A stretch of 64,000 bases of DNA from Hyalella azteca (GCF_000764305.2 NW_025944164.1:128662-192661); one strand, 5' to 3'. Shown: positions 46,980-60,458, numbered from the stretch's first letter. Translations and numbers: made by a program. Notes: generated by a model from the sequence alone, not told the origin.

Positions 46980-48590
46980 TTCAGAGAGTGTGAAGGAGCA
47001 GAGGGGGGTTGGAACTGATCAGTAAGGGTGAGGGGGTGAAGGACCAAGTCTGGTATACTCAGTACTGAGCAGATGAAGCCATCTCGGTGCAGTCGTATAT
47101 GGAGAAAACACTGAGTCGTAAATTAGACGGCTCGGAGGCCAGACGCAGATGCTAGGCTTTCTGATCACCTCCAGAGATCTGACTACCAATAAGGTCTTAT
47201 GGTCGTAGATAATTCTTCAGCCAGGCGGCCTTTGCGGAGCTCCAAGAACAGAGCCTTGCGCGCGTCATCGCAAGGACCCTTGCATTAGCAGTAGGGAGCT
47301 CAAGAAAGGATGCAACAGCTGTAAAATGTAAGAGCTTTACTTTCACACTTCATATCTGACTTAAAAAGTTATGCTTCGTTAAAACCAGCTTTACATTGAT
47401 TCTTCATACCTAAATTAGAAAGATATTCTTTATTGCATTTAGCTTTAAATTTACACTTGGAACGTCGCATTGCGAGGAACTTCAAATCAACGGTGGCAAC
47501 CGCAAAATAAGATATTCAAATCTTTCGTAATCAACAATATTTCGAATCCTCCGACTATAACTGCCCTCATTTTCGAAGAATTATCTTCCAAAAAGCAAAA
47601 TCGGAACAATCGGAAAAAATCGCATAAAATAGCGTCATTAAATTTCCTATTTTCAATCTCTATTCCCAACTTCATTCCCCGGTATTTCACGAAACAGTTG
47701 AATATCTTTTCATCTTCCAAGTTGATGTTTATAACGCTAACTGCAGTGCAATGTCTGTTCTATTTTGTCCCGGGACGCGGCACTCGTCAGCCGACGACTC
47801 TTCGTGTCCTTTCCACGTAGGCGCCGCGAGAGAGCGCCGCCACAGCTTCGTATCTCATCTTTCCCATCGCCAGGCACCGCCATATTTGGAGTGCGAAAGA
47901 CCTCTTCGCCTCAGCAAGATAAGAAGTGAAGTGCTGCGCTGCCGGATGGTATAAAGGCTGTAGGGCAGCGCAGTCATCGCCCACTAAATTGCGACCTGCA
48001 ATTCTCATCAATTTATTTCAGGACCGCCGTAATGCAGGCATCCAAGAATGTCGGACACTTGAGGATTTTTTATGCGTTGTCGTGAGATCCATTGTGATAG
48101 TGAAGTTATGTTTTGGAAGGCAGTACTTCTGTTTACATAGTAAAGAAAACGTGTGCATGAGAAAGTAAAAGTGCTAGGACAAGGACATATTCACTTAGGG
48201 TTATTCAATAGGGAGATAAATGTGATCCGCTTATAGGTATATGATTGAACTAATCGTGCTTCTGTTGACGAACAACGGCTTCAAAGTCGGAAGGAGTTCT
48301 TTGATGTAATTGTTTTTTACGGAATCAATCATTACATTTCATCACTTGACCTAAATTCGTCATTTATTTGATATTGGTGATGAGGGAACTAACCTCTGAA
48401 ATTGAACCTGCAAGAGGCTGGGAGCAAAAAGAACCAAGCAGGCATGATATATAAATAAACCCGCGGCTATTTATATTGCAACATCAAAGGTCACTTCACC
48501 CACACATCTGCCCAGCTAATTTTGAGACATGGTACTGCATTAGGTTAGGATACTTGCTTTTGTCCATTGTTCAAAATATTTTTTAATATT
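46980..48590. other. Stretch with a G+C-rich patch but no supported gene
   Basis: The patch 47760-48030 has a tataaag word at 47950 and a tttatttcag acceptor-like word ending at 48022. A plus frame (47926-48168) runs through both. The spacing from the TATA word to any initiator-like word (22-26 nt) is short, and I recognise no protein. Confidence 0.45.
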
Positions 48591-48599
48591 GATTAATTC

Positions 48600-49560
48600 C
48601 TTCGAAAAAGTGAGTCCTATTTTACAACACTTCTCTTTAACTTCACTTCTTGTTTGTCTGTCTGTCTGCTACAAATCTTATAATCGAAATTTGACGCACT
48701 TCTACTTATCATATCGATCTGAAATTTTGCACACTTGCGTAAAGTTGGAGACAATGCAAGAATCAAATGATAAAATAAATGATTTTAGAAATAAAATTTT
48801 TTGTTTTCAATATTAAAAAATTGACAAAATAATTTTGTCAGCTACAAATCTTATAACTGATATCTGACACACTTTTACCTGTCCAATTGATCTGATATTT
48901 TACACACTTGTGTGAAGTGCATTAATAAATCAATTGACAGAATAAATAATTTGAAAAAAAGTATATATTAAAAAATTTTAAAAATTAATTTTTATAATAT
49001 TCGAAAATAAAATGAGAAATTCATTGTACATCATTAACATTGGGGACATTGGATTCTTTAGAAGCGTTTCTCTAAAAATTAATTTTTAAACGTGTACTAT
49101 TTACAACACTTCTCTGTAACTTCACTTCTTGTCTGTCTGTCTGCTACAAATCTTATAATCAAAATTTAACACACTTCTAATTATCCCATCGATCTGAAAT
49201 TTTGCACACTTGTGTAAAGTTGGAGACAATGCATGAATCAAATGTCAAAATAAAAGATTATAAAAATATTTTTTTTTTCAATATTGAAAAATTGAAAAAA
49301 TAATTTTGTCAGCTACAAATCTTATAACTGATATCTGACACACTTTTACCTATCTAATTGATCTGAAATTTTGCTCACTTGTGTGAAGTCAGAGGCAATG
49401 CATGAATCAATGAATAGAATAATTAATTTTGAAAAAAATTATATATTAAAAAAATTTATATATTAAAAAAATTGAATAACTAATTTTTTTAATTTGAAAA
49501 TAAAATGAGAAATTCATTGCACATCTGTGAGATTTTGGAGACACTGGATTCTTTGGAAGT
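48600..49560 (+). repeat. 479-bp tandem duplication with internal half-repeats
   Basis: Two copies (starting near 48625 and 49104 with caacacttctct) share gtctgtctgtctgctacaaa, tcttataat, cgatctgaaattttgcacac and ttggagacaatgca. Within each copy the block gctacaaatcttataa...cacacttg occurs twice about 215 bp apart in diverged form, so the unit is itself an old duplication. No coding. Confidence 0.88.
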
Positions 49561-49680
49561 GTTGTCTTTAAAAAGTAATTTTTAAACGCATATTATTATA
49601 GATTACATACGTCAAAAAATATTCACTTTGTAAAATAAAATATCTGCAGACGTCCCATGTAATATGCATGTCAATATATA

Positions 49681-50575
49681 AACAGAGGTTGGACAAAATA
49701 AGGACAAGGCCTGAAATTTTGATATCGTAATTTTTGAACACGTTATAAACAATGACGTGAAATATTTTTATGTATTAATGTTTATTGTTGCTGCTAATTG
49801 CTTTTTTATCCTTGTAATGGATTCTATGAAAGAGCTGTAATTTGAAAACCTCCGGTTTTAAATACAAGTGCATCAAAGCGTTGTGGGTGGTGTAAAAACC
49901 TCCAGGATTGTTCTCTCGAGAAGTGGATAATTATATTTTTCTCTGAACAATCATCGTTCACCTCATTTCCAACCTCTGGCCGAGTTTACGTTTGGAGACA
50001 GCCAAAAGAGTCATTTAATCCCGACTGCCTCCTTCCAACCGTAAAATATGGCGGGGGATCTGTGATGATGTGGTGTGCTATTTCTTGGAAATACGGCGGA
50101 CTAATGATTTCTCTTCATGAAAGCATCAACAGCCGTGACTATTTAGAAATTTTGGAGGACTAAGTTCATCGAATGATTCATGCAATGTTTCCGGAGTAGA
50201 ACACTGTCTATCAAATAATAATACCAAGTTCCATACTGCTGTAATTGGTTAAAAATTGTATGAGAAACATTCTAATGAAGTTTAGCATCTCATTTGGCCA
50301 CCACAATCACCTGACTAAACTACAATCGAGCATTTATGGTCGATTTTAGAAATGCCAGATAGGAGTCGATTCCCGCCGCCATCGTCTTTAAATGAGCTGG
50401 AAAAAGCTTCAATTGAAAAATGGGCTAAAATTTCTTTGGAAACAATTCGCAATTTGTAGGAATCAATACCTCGGAGAATTGAGGAAGTATTTGCCGCAAA
50501 AAGTGGACCTACATCAAACTAAATTATATTTTGTATATATCACAGGTGTTTCCCTTATTTTGTCTAACCCCTTTA
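49681..50575 (+). mobile_element. Decayed, internally deleted Tc1-type transposon
   Basis: Ends share gacaaaataagg in inverted orientation (49690-49702 region and 50550-50565 complement) within about 30-bp terminal repeats, and TA lies on both sides (49679-49680 and 50576-50577). The length, 895 bp, is well below the 1.3-1.7 kb usual for Tc1 elements; the 5' part encoding the helix-turn-helix DNA-binding domain is missing. The interior carries the transposase relic at 49921-50522. Confidence 0.9.
49921..50522 (+). pseudogene. Tc1 transposase catalytic-domain relic
   Basis: The frame from 49921 reads KWIIIFFSEQSSF, then GRVYVWR, VKYGGGSVMMWCAISW and a stop after LEILED. Later pieces are HLIWPPQSPD (stop) TTIEHLWSILEM and LEKASIEKWAKISLETI. 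In Tc1/mariner DDE enzymes the first Asp sits in an FSDES-type motif (here FSEQS, changed), the second in QDNAPxH (here the Asp codon reads Asn in a shifted frame), and the last acidic residue in IEHLW (kept). Several stops and a frameshift make it inactive. Confidence 0.9.
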
Positions 50576-50579
50576 TAAT

Positions 50580-53500
50580 GTGGCACGGGAGGAACAGAAG
50601 GCTTCCAGGCAAAAGTTTTACTACCCGAGTGCTCGTTCAATGCCAGAGCAACGACCGACTCAAATTTTACTGGGGGTGCTTTACTGCAGTGTGAACATTG
50701 CCGACCAACTTCATATGCATATTCCAATGTGGCTAGTTAGTCTCTCTTCGTCAGTCTTGGGAAATTCTTGGAAAAAATTCTGAAATTATTACAACTCGAG
50801 TTTGTGTCGACATTTGAGAGTAATTGGGAAACGAAAAGAATAGAATCCAGTAACTATAATACGTGGTTTCATTTATTGATGAGTGTATATATAGATTTTT
50901 TTAGATGTACAAATATGTAGTGCAATTAAACATTTAGCGATATCTGAAAAATTTGTGTCAGCATAGTAACCGCCTTTTGCCAAAATCAAGAATTTCTTGC
51001 GTTCAAATCCCGAATATCACTCATCACCACGAATACTCTCTTTTATTACTCATGCATATAGAGTTTCTGACTGGCGTGATTATGTCATCACGTCGTACAC
51101 TTCGTGTGCATTTGCCTCTCTGCCAAGATGGGACCAGTTCATGCTCTGCGCAGATGGTGCGATATGACAGGCAAAGTATGGAGCTCGTACAGCTTCTCTC
51201 GTCTTGTTTCGAAAGCACATGCAGGTGGTTCTTAGGTGTACAATGAATGGCCAACGAAAAGCCGCCAAAGATTCGGCTCCTATTTAAAAGTGGTAGTGCA
51301 CCGCTTGGCTCGTGAGTGCCAAAACGTGCGCGTTTTGACCGTTATCGTCAACATCAGCCAAAGAAGTCGTACGTCCTTCGGCACATCGTACAAAAGATCG
51401 TGCACTTGTCATGAAGGAATGTAAAACACCTGTTAAACACGCTCCGTACACACGTCAGCCATATCGCCCCGCTGCCCAAACCTATAATACGTCTTTGTAC
51501 TTCATGATCCACTAACGTAACGTCTTTGTGTGCATCGAGGGAAAATCGGAGCACGCGTGACGTGGCAGGTGTGGGTCGAGGGCATCTTTGTTATAAACGG
51601 TCTCTGGATCCCTTCCTTTTTATTTAATGGGATTTATCCGAGAATTCATTTGGTGCTGGCACACATGTTCGACATGATGAATCCATTGACGCTTAAAGTT
51701 TTTGCTTGTTAATTTTATGGTATCGGGATTCTAACGCTTCATTTCAGCAATGGTTAATGACAGCAATTTTTACTGTCACAAAATGTGAATTAAATAAATC
51801 ATTTCGCTGCCGGGAAATTCCCTTCAATTTTCCACGTAACTGTCTACTCAGCTTCTGACCAAGTATGCAAAAACTCGTATATTCCCTAAAACAATAAGGT
51901 ATAGCAAGTCCGCATCTAGCCCTACAGCCTCCTAAGTCATTACTTTGATGGGATGCCATAATGCAACGAAGCACTACCGTGTACTTAACGCTATGATCTC
52001 AGCCGTGTGCTGGAGGCCGCAGCCGACCAGACTGCAGCTTTTGAGCTTCGAACAAACCGTCCAGAAGCGGCTACTTCTGAGGAGTCCAGGATCACGTTCC
52101 ATTAGTTCTGACTGCAACCAAGGCAATTTTTTTTAAGTTGCCGCTGTTCAACTTCGTGCTTCTTCAAACGGATGAAAGGAAAAGTGGTCTTGCAGAAACG
52201 CCGGCGAGAAAAGAATATCGTCAGGGAAGAAATTGTTTGAAGATCGAAAGTGTCGGGGAATGGAACAGACGCCCCAGAGATGACGAGGATATGATGTTTT
52301 GTAGGGCAGTTAAACTCAACGCCGTGATATGACTGAAATAGAAGAGCGTTCCTTCAGTTCTAGGGCAGGGCGATAGTGATTTAATTTCTTGTCTGAAGTC
52401 TTGTCGCATAATTTTTTTTTTCTCGAGGTACAAAAATATGATACACTGGAACCTAAAAAAAAATTGTATTTGACACTATTGTTATTATATCAGTAAACAT
52501 TTAATACGTATTCGAATCCAATATTCTTGAATCGCTTATATGGTCGGCGTATTGGAGCATGGCAATCTTCGCTCAATCAAAAGATTGCCTTCGCACCAAC
52601 CAAAGGTGGCTGAGGTCGAGCTTTGTCTTGAGCCGCTCTCATGCGGCCATTCATCAGAGGGCCGCCGCGTCACTGCAACATCTGGCTTAGTGGCTTACGG
52701 TGAGATGGCTTAACTGAGCTTATGTTGCATCCTCATCCTATGTCTTGACGCTGAATTGCTTAACTAAACCCATGGCTGAGCTTGTTTCCCACCCTGACCC
52801 TAAGTCATTACACTAAATGGCTTAACGAATCATTGTATTTCAATTGTGCAGTGAGACAGTAGAACGAATTATCCTGGTGAGGTGCTGATCTTCTTAGGAA
52901 CTTCGTTTGATTTTTCAGAGAGATAAAAAATTTCAACTGGGTTATATATAGTCTTTTTCTCATTATTTGAATAGTTGTTGATATTCTTGTTCCAGTTCTT
53001 TGTATGCTTCATGGTCTGGAGTTTATATTTTTTTAAAAGAAAAATAGTATTGCTACTCTACATCAGATAGAAGTTATTAATATTAATCAATTACAGATGA
53101 GATAATACCGTTTACTATTTTTGGTTTTATCATAGCTCGGGACTACGCTTTATTATAGGAGCTCGTTTCTGAATAACCTTCCAGAACCTTGCACTCGTGT
53201 TACTTGCATTTATTTATTGAGAAATTAGCGCTAAGCTTGTTACTTTCCTTTGTTTCTGCGTTTGTGTAAGTAAAATTTCTCCTAAAGCTTGCGAACCGAT
53301 GGAACTCTGCCTCATCACTTTTATGACAAAGACAGCGCTGTGCCAACATAATGAGAGAATTTATTGCATCCATCACATGTACTAAAAGCATTCATTATGA
53401 AATACCTGTTGACTTTCATCACACGAATATATCACTCGCGGTTATTTGGATTTGCGGAATTAGTGGCAAGTAAGTGATTGTCGTAATCTCTATTTAAGCA

Positions 53501-54830
53501 TTTCATCCTTTATAATCATTTTGGAAAATGTTTTTATTGACATTTAAGCCCATTTGTAACGTAAACATTTACTTGGCTCTTATCAATGCTTGTATTAACA
53601 GAAAACTTTTCTTTTATACCTCAAAATGTTTTCGCCTCAAATGTTTGCCTCAAAATGCCTCAAATGTTTTCGGAATGTATGTGTCTCATAATCTACTGAA
53701 AGATTTCCAAACTTTTATAAGTTATTTTCATGTTTGTAAGTCATTAGTGAAGGGTCCTTAAGGCCCATCACAAGACACAGCCGATGTCCGATAACCAGAA
53801 ATGATCACTGTGACCGTGAAAGTGATGATATGAAGTTCAGTGTTTAATTACGAATCGTACATGGTTGCCGCGTTTGCAGTCGATTACATTGCATAAAATA
53901 TCAGAATTTCTAGCGCTGAATTTAAAGTTGACGTAAAATTCAGTATAACGTATAAATCAAGAGTGAAAATGGCTCATCTACCGTCGATTGTCTACGTATT
54001 TTACAGCATCTTACCCAGTTTCGGCAAGCCATATGGAAGGATTCCACAGGTGCTGGCGTAGAAACAAGGGGCCTGCGTCGCTCATTTCTCTGTACATGAA
54101 GCGGAGCGGGTGGTCTGGACAGCAAGTAACTCTCTTGAAGTACCTTGACCCTGACATCGCTTTACTTGACAGCTCTTAAAGACGCTTATTAAAGTTTATG
54201 TTGAGTTCCTTGGCATAACCGCTGCGCCGTAGCCGTAAAGTCCTCCGGAGTCACCTCGATCTCCATAAAAGCTATTCTATGGCTCTGTTCATTTCAATCA
54301 GGAAGAAGATTTGGATCGCGTTCTGGACTTTTCGCTGGTTATGATGACGTGAAAAATGTAATTCCAAAACGCCGTCGTTTTTAGTGCGTTTTCTAAACGA
54401 CTGAAAGAAGATGCATATAGTTTTTTTTTAAACATTAGGTCAGAGAAAGTGATGATACTATTTCTTCTTAGTGAGTTGGCATTGCTTTTTTTCGTGTGCG
54501 GCTATTTTTACGTGCACATATACACAACTTTTTGCCATTTATTGCCTGCATAATTTAAATTTTGGTTACCTTGGTAATTTTATTAATGAAATTAATTTAT
54601 ATAATGAAAACTTCCCTAGGCCTGCTGATGAGTCTCACTAAGTGCAGTATACATTAGAGCCTAGTTACATTACGTTGCAGAACATGTATTTTACATGTTT
54701 CAATAAACTTGGAACCTTTTCGGGAGGTAAAGTAAACAATTTACATGATTTCTCAAATATACCAAGCATTGGCAGGAATTTTTCGCTCTTCTAAGCTCAT
54801 GGGTTGCGATACCGGGTGACGTGTATCAAC
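50580..54830. other. Long stretch without a supported gene
   Basis: Many overlapping open frames of 60-97 codons occur on both strands (for example 50953-51246 plus and 51024-51254 minus over the same DNA), and none has a motif that I recognise. A small cluster of cctcaaatgtttt words lies near 53625-53670. Part of 54330-54410 (gtcgtttttagtgcgttttc) resembles the composite element core, too weakly to call. Confidence 0.5.
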
Positions 54831-54833
54831 ACT

Positions 54834-55041
54834 TGCGATACGTCAACAGGTGCACGGCGATACGTCAACAGGTGCACTGCGATACGTCAACAGGTGCACT
54901 GCGATACGTCAACAGGTGGCACGGCGATACGTCAACAGGTGGCATGGCGATACTTTAAAATGTGGCACGGCGATACGTCAACAGGTGGCATGGCGATACG
55001 TCAACAGGTGGCACGGCGATACTTTAACAGGTGCACGGCGA
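54834..55041 (+). repeat. 22/23-bp minisatellite, about 9 copies
   Basis: The unit is gcgatacgtcaacaggtg plus cact or gcacg. The 22-bp forms are on the left and the 23-bp forms on the right. Two units have tactttaa in place of tacgtcaa. Open frames across it are by-products. Confidence 0.93.
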
Positions 55042-55044
55042 TCG

Positions 55045-56590
55045 CATTATAATTTCCTAGTGCCAGATGCCTTGAGACTGCGGACGTCTAGTCCATCATT
55101 ATTTAAGATCGACTCAAAAAAGTCCCATAAACACCATCGGTGTCGGTCCTTCAGATTCTACGAGTCGATAAGGTGTCGATAATCGACCAACGCTTATGTT
55201 CAATTTGTCTCTCGTAAAAGGAACAGTTTATTTGTCGTCGACAAAAAAAGCCACCTGCACGTTCTAACATTCTCAACAATTATCAGTTGAAAATTTGGCG
55301 TTAAATTCAGTTGATTTCTTCTTCGAGGCTTGCCTGTAGTTGGCCTTCTGAAATACTACTTTATTCCATGCATTGAAATGCGTCAGGACTTTACACGTCG
55401 TATTTATTACGGTCGACTTGGCAAATGAGTTTATTGATCTAGTAATGAGTGAATAGTTTGCTATACTGGGGAAATTATTGGTTAAATATATCCTGGAGTT
55501 CCGTTTAGAATTTTATTGTAATGCAGGTAAAGCATTGGTTACGGTGAACATGAGGCATACAATGAAAGCCATGGTAAATGTTGAACATATGAATATATGA
55601 ATGCATATGAATGCATGAAGACTAAAAATTTTCGAGTCAACATCGCACTTCGCTCTAACTTGTCATCAATGCACAATCTGAATTACTTACTCATGCCAAT
55701 TTGCAGAACCACTCCTCTCCACAATCTTGCTCACTACACACCATATCATCAATTTCAAATGTCATGTTCGCTACACATCACATTCGATATTGCACATTCA
55801 ATTGTCATTCTATCCACGCTCCACGCCTCTTTACCTTAAATCACATCACTACATTTTTAGCACATTCACAGTACACACCACATCACTGAATTCTTTATTC
55901 ATCCATAGCAAACCTCGCATCACTGATCTTTTAATTTATTCACAGCACACACGCCTGCAACACTCACCACATGAGCGACTAGCCGCCGAGATGTGCTGCC
56001 CTGATGAAGACATTGAGCGCGCGTTAATAGAGTCATCCCGTTGCTGCCTCGTATACCGAGCCCGCCGGCCCCTTTATTGCCACCTTTTTCTTTGCCTTTG
56101 AATCAATATGTTTTTGTTTAGTGCTTTTTACCGCGTGCCAAGTAATGTCCTTTATATTATAGACGCCGATGCGTACGACGCTTTATCAAAGGCTTCAGAA
56201 CCTAAGGTCTTCATCTTCTCCATGAGGCTGTTTTTGCGCCTCAGTTCATCGTTTTCTCCCTCACTCTCTGGGTGATTTCCTGCCTCAATCATCATTACAG
56301 CTCGTCGTGTGAACGCGATACGTTTTCTGCCGAAAATATTTCTTGAACTGTTAAGGTGATTACAATATACCGCGTGGGGATTTGAATGCTAAATAGCTAT
56401 CCTAGGAAGAGCTGGTATGCTCGACGAGGAAACAAGCAGACGGCGTTTAGATGATGGCCGTCCAACGCCAGTGCTGTACTAAACCACTCAAGATGACTGG
56501 ACGCGAGCGCACTTTTTTGACCTGCTCCCTGGCCTATAATTTTGTTTCAGCGAAGGTGAACGCAGCTGGCCATGCTGCTGCTGCAGCTAC
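55045..56590. other. Stretch without a supported gene
   Basis: A ca-rich degenerate stretch (55720-55960: cacatcac and catatca words) gives three overlapping open frames and no recognisable protein. Confidence 0.5.
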
Positions 56591-56593
56591 ATG

Positions 56594-56846
56594 GCAGCTG
56601 CACTTCTACTTTCTAGTGTATGATACCTGTGTTCTGTGTTCCATATGAGTACAATTGGACGTCTCCTATGACAGTTAAAGAGTAAATGAAATAAAGCCTT
56701 GCCTAAAATAAATACCAAGTGCAGCTGCACTTCTACTTTCTAGTGTATGATACCTGTGTTCTGTGTTCCATATGAGTACAATTGAACGTCTTCTACGACA
56801 GTTAAAACGTAAATAATATAGAGCCTTGCTTAAAATAAATACCAAG
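56594..56846 (+). repeat. 127-bp direct duplication
   Basis: Two adjacent copies begin gcagctgcacttctactttc and share tgatacctgtgttctgtgtt, ccatatgagtacaattg and aataccaagt. They are nearly identical over the first 80 bp. Confidence 0.93.
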
Positions 56847-57356
56847 TAATTCACTTGAGTCAGAAGGCGGCCTAACTTTGAAAACTTGAATCGGAATTGG
56901 CGTAATTGTGCAGATCTCTGCCTCTTGTTAAGGTTTATGAAAGCTACCAAAATTTATTTTGTGCCTTTTAATCTAAGTTTTGCGTAATAATTGGGTTGAT
57001 AAATACCCCAAAATAATTCCACAAGAATTGAAATAATCAATCCATAATAATTGAAAAAAAATAATATATAAATTTTTCTCGTCGCCGGAATGTTAAAGGC
57101 CAAATGCTCGGATCCGAATTCTACGAAAATATTGATCCGAGTTTCAGTATGAACTGAAACGAAATTGGTTCTTTCAATGCACAATAATCATTGACTGATC
57201 CGAATGACATTTCCATTGGCTCTTAATGGGTCACATTGAGGCAGCGACTCGAGATTGGACTTTCGTAACGTCACGACGTAGCGACCAAGCGACCCAGGGG
57301 CTTCAGCTCTAGCGTCACCTTTGGCTCCAGGACCGCACCTGCTGCTCATGCGGCAC

Positions 57357-57602
57357 AATGCCGCGTCATTAGGAATATGAGGCATAAATCTTCCTCGTTA
57401 TTCCATAAGAAAGTATCTGGCATTAAGGTCCTTATTGGATCTTCTTAGATCTAACCGAGTTATTTCTCAAACGCACCCCAATGCCGCGTCATTAGGAATA
57501 TGAGGCATAAATCTTCCTCGTTATTCCATAAGAAAGCATCTGGCATTAAGGTCCTTATTGGATCTTCTTAGATCTAACCGAGTTATTTCTCGAACGCACC
57601 CG
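57357..57602 (+). repeat. 123-bp direct duplication
   Basis: Two adjacent copies of a unit starting aatgccgcgtcattaggaat and ending gagttatttctc[a/g]aacgcaccc. I count only two or three differences, so this is a recent tandem duplication or a possible assembly duplication. Confidence 0.95.
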
Positions 57603-57604
57603 TT

Positions 57605-58310
57605 GAATCAGAGCTAGAGGAATACACTATTCAGCATCAGGTTAAAAGGAATTCATGCGTTAGGAAATACGCAGTTTGTTATATTTCCAAGTGGCGTGCA
57701 GATATATCCCAGAAATTCCCGAGTTCAGGCGAGCCAGTTATGCAAATTCGCTCAATTATCGAAACATTCATTCATTTTTCATGACTTTCATGATGCTGTA
57801 AATCCGTTCACGACAGCCGGGTAATATTTTTAATAGATTCTGGCTCCTGAATCACTTACAATGCATTCATTCATTAGGATCTCAACCACCTGAAGTTCTG
57901 CCAGTTATCTACAGTCCATATCGCATCACAGCATTAATTTCACGGGTTGTTCTCCGACTTTCTGCCAGGATTTGCATATTTATCTCGTTTGTAAGTCAGT
58001 AACATGGACAATAATCGCCTTCTTCAGCTCGAAGCATGCATTAAACACCTACACTCCGATGCATCGATCACTACAATAGTTTCTGCCTTTCTTAGATCGA
58101 GAGCTTGAAGTGAGAGGTTGAAAAAGCAGCCGGCGTTAAAAAGCGTACAGAAGCCGTCGGATTGGCCCTAGACGCTTATGGCTCAGTGGATCGCTGAGAG
58201 AACAATGGAAGGCTTCTTGCTTCGGGTATGGACTGCCTGATGGGCATGCAAACGACCTGCCTGAAACGCAACTCTCCTCACACCAAAGCTGACACGGCCC
58301 CTGCTCTGGG
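57605..58310. other. Spacer, no gene seen
   Basis: No repeat, transposon end or recognisable protein is visible. Confidence 0.5.
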
Positions 58311-58314
58311 GCAG

Positions 58315-58690
58315 GGCTGTTAACCTATAGCTCCATGCCCCATACACTTGCTCTAAAAAGGGCTCTCCTGGTACCAAGTCTCATGGCCCATACTCTGTGA
58401 AAAGGGCTCTTCGTTTAGCCTCATGCCACTACACTCGCTCTAATAAAGCTCTTCAAACAGCCCCTTGCCCCTTACAGTTCAAACAGGACTATTTGTAACG
58501 TCGCTCCATGCCGTATGCACTCACTCTGAAAAAGTCTCTTCACCTCGTCTCATTCCCATTTCCCTCGCTCAAAAAAAGACTCTTCATCTCGTTATAAATC
58601 CCCTCTCCATTTAGTCGTACTAAAATTGTCTCTTCACTTAACCTCCTGCCACTACACTCCTGTGATGAAGGCTTTCACCTTTGAACTCCT
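58315..58690 (+). repeat. Degenerate about 60-bp repeat
   Basis: About six diverged units contain ctc[c/a]atgcc, ccatacact or cactacactcgctct, then aaaaagggctcttc or aaaagtctcttca. The order is kept but length and sequence vary widely. Confidence 0.7.
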
Positions 58691-60455
58691 CGTGCTCACG
58701 CTCGATTTTGTTTAGACTTTCTTCGTCTGCTTGGAATTTTTTATATAAACGGCGCACGGGGAAGCGTGTTTTACTTATCCAAGTGATAAAAGAGATAAAG
58801 AGTGAGACATCTAAAGCACATATCTTGATCTTCGCACCTCATGATGAATACAGAGAATCTCAGCGTCCGCTCCTAAGATTGATGGTCGATGGCTGGCGCG
58901 GAAACTAAGTGAACAGCGACGTCAGGCACAAGAGAGATGTTCTTGGTGAAGTTCAATCAATCTAGTGCGGCGGTTATCGCATGAGTGATGTTGATGCGAG
59001 CACCGTGACGACGTCGTTTGGAATTCGTCGTACTAGTCCTCCATTGGTTCAGATAGACCTATGCCGAAGGACGATTATTAAAATGTCCCCAATATGAATG
59101 GCTATTAGTCATTTTCAATGAATTGATCACTAAGTACTAGGGTTCTATGAGCATAAAGGTGTCCACGATGTGATAAGAAAGCTACAGATATCGGCTCCAA
59201 TACAGATCGATGCGTCGCTACTTCAATGGCTGAAGAAAATTGCAAAAGAAATTATTCGAAATAAAAGGAACAACAATACCGAACGCTGTGTCAACAGTGC
59301 TGGTGTAGCAGTTTTAAAGAACAAGAGTACCTGTGATGGGAAACTACTACGTATAACAAACTATGCCGTAACCACTTGTTGCAGTAGCGGTATTACAATA
59401 TTTACAATTGCAGTAGAAACGGCTGTAGAAACAAGTTGAGCTCTGCAGGTAACATCAACTGTGACGTAAAAATTCTATTAAAGTCTATAATATTGCCCCC
59501 GTTAAATATGACAACATTAGCAAATGTAGAAGCAGATGTCCTGTGTCCATTGCTCGTTCTCAGAGTCGTGCTGCTAGTCAAGTTCGGCTCTGCAGGTTGC
59601 TTCTCTCTTAATAAGGGCATTCAATTAAAAAAAGCCTCGCTTATATACATGAGAGTAGACTTTCTTGCTCTTAAAAAAGTGAATGATAATCTTGTCGGAT
59701 TCCACAACCGTGGAGGCTCGTAAGCGTCTCGACCAGTTGACTCCTCTGGCCGCCGTGGTCCAATTTAAGACTGAATACATTTATTTAATGCAATCTTACG
59801 AGAGGTCGTGAATGTAAAAAAATTATATGAAAGGCTTCGTCATTTTTTAGCAGGAAAATGCGCATTTTTCTTCGTTAAAACGGGAAAATTGTATTCATCT
59901 AAATTCAATTGCAATGAACAAAACACGTCCATATAGACTAGGTATTATCCTTCCTCATTATGTAAATAGAACACAGATTTTCTGGCCATTTTTATGCAGC
60001 AGATTATAGGTTGAATTGGTCTCTTTATAAGATCGGCTCAGAAGTTACCTCCAAACGCACCTATCGACATTCAATCTGGATATGTGTCGCACTACTCGAT
60101 ATGTTTGTTTCCCTTGCAAGCTACATTTCTAAACGTTCGTATTAGCAAATCCCATATCACTGTAATTGCCACAGTTGTAGTAACATTTTAGATACATGAT
60201 GTTTCTGACCATCATTGATTTCACTGCCGCTGCAATTCCCAGCAATATTTTAAATATAAAATATTGCTGTATTTCACACAGTATTTATGTATAGTATTTT
60301 ATATAGATAGTATTCATCATAGTTATTTATATATATTAATATAGTATTTTGTAAAGTATTCACTGGTATCGCTGTAACAGCAGGCTACAGTGTTAAGTTG
60401 CGGCGTTTGCTGCGGACTAACTGTTCTGCAGAAAAAGCTGCTGCACGAAAGTGAG
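58690..60455. other. Stretch without a supported gene
   Basis: Plus frames at 59170-59439 and 59436-59723 are mixed in composition, but I recognise no domain. A perfect 11-bp hairpin with a 6-nt loop lies at 60241-60268 (agcaatatttt arms), followed by TA-rich low-complexity DNA to 60360. Confidence 0.5.
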
Positions 60456-60458
60456 CAG

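Noticed and set aside
46990..47040. G-runs as a second G-quadruplex
   Set aside because: Loops between runs of three or more G are too long for the canonical motif.
47926..48168. TATA word plus acceptor-like site as a gene start
   Set aside because: Spacing from TATA to any initiator-like word is short, and the frame matches nothing that I recognise.
50392..50694. 100-codon plus frame at the end of the Tc1 element
   Set aside because: It is out of frame with the transposase relic and crosses the element's terminus.
54834..55041. CRISPR-like appearance of regularly spaced repeats
   Set aside because: Units are directly adjacent with no unique spacers, and the setting is eukaryotic.
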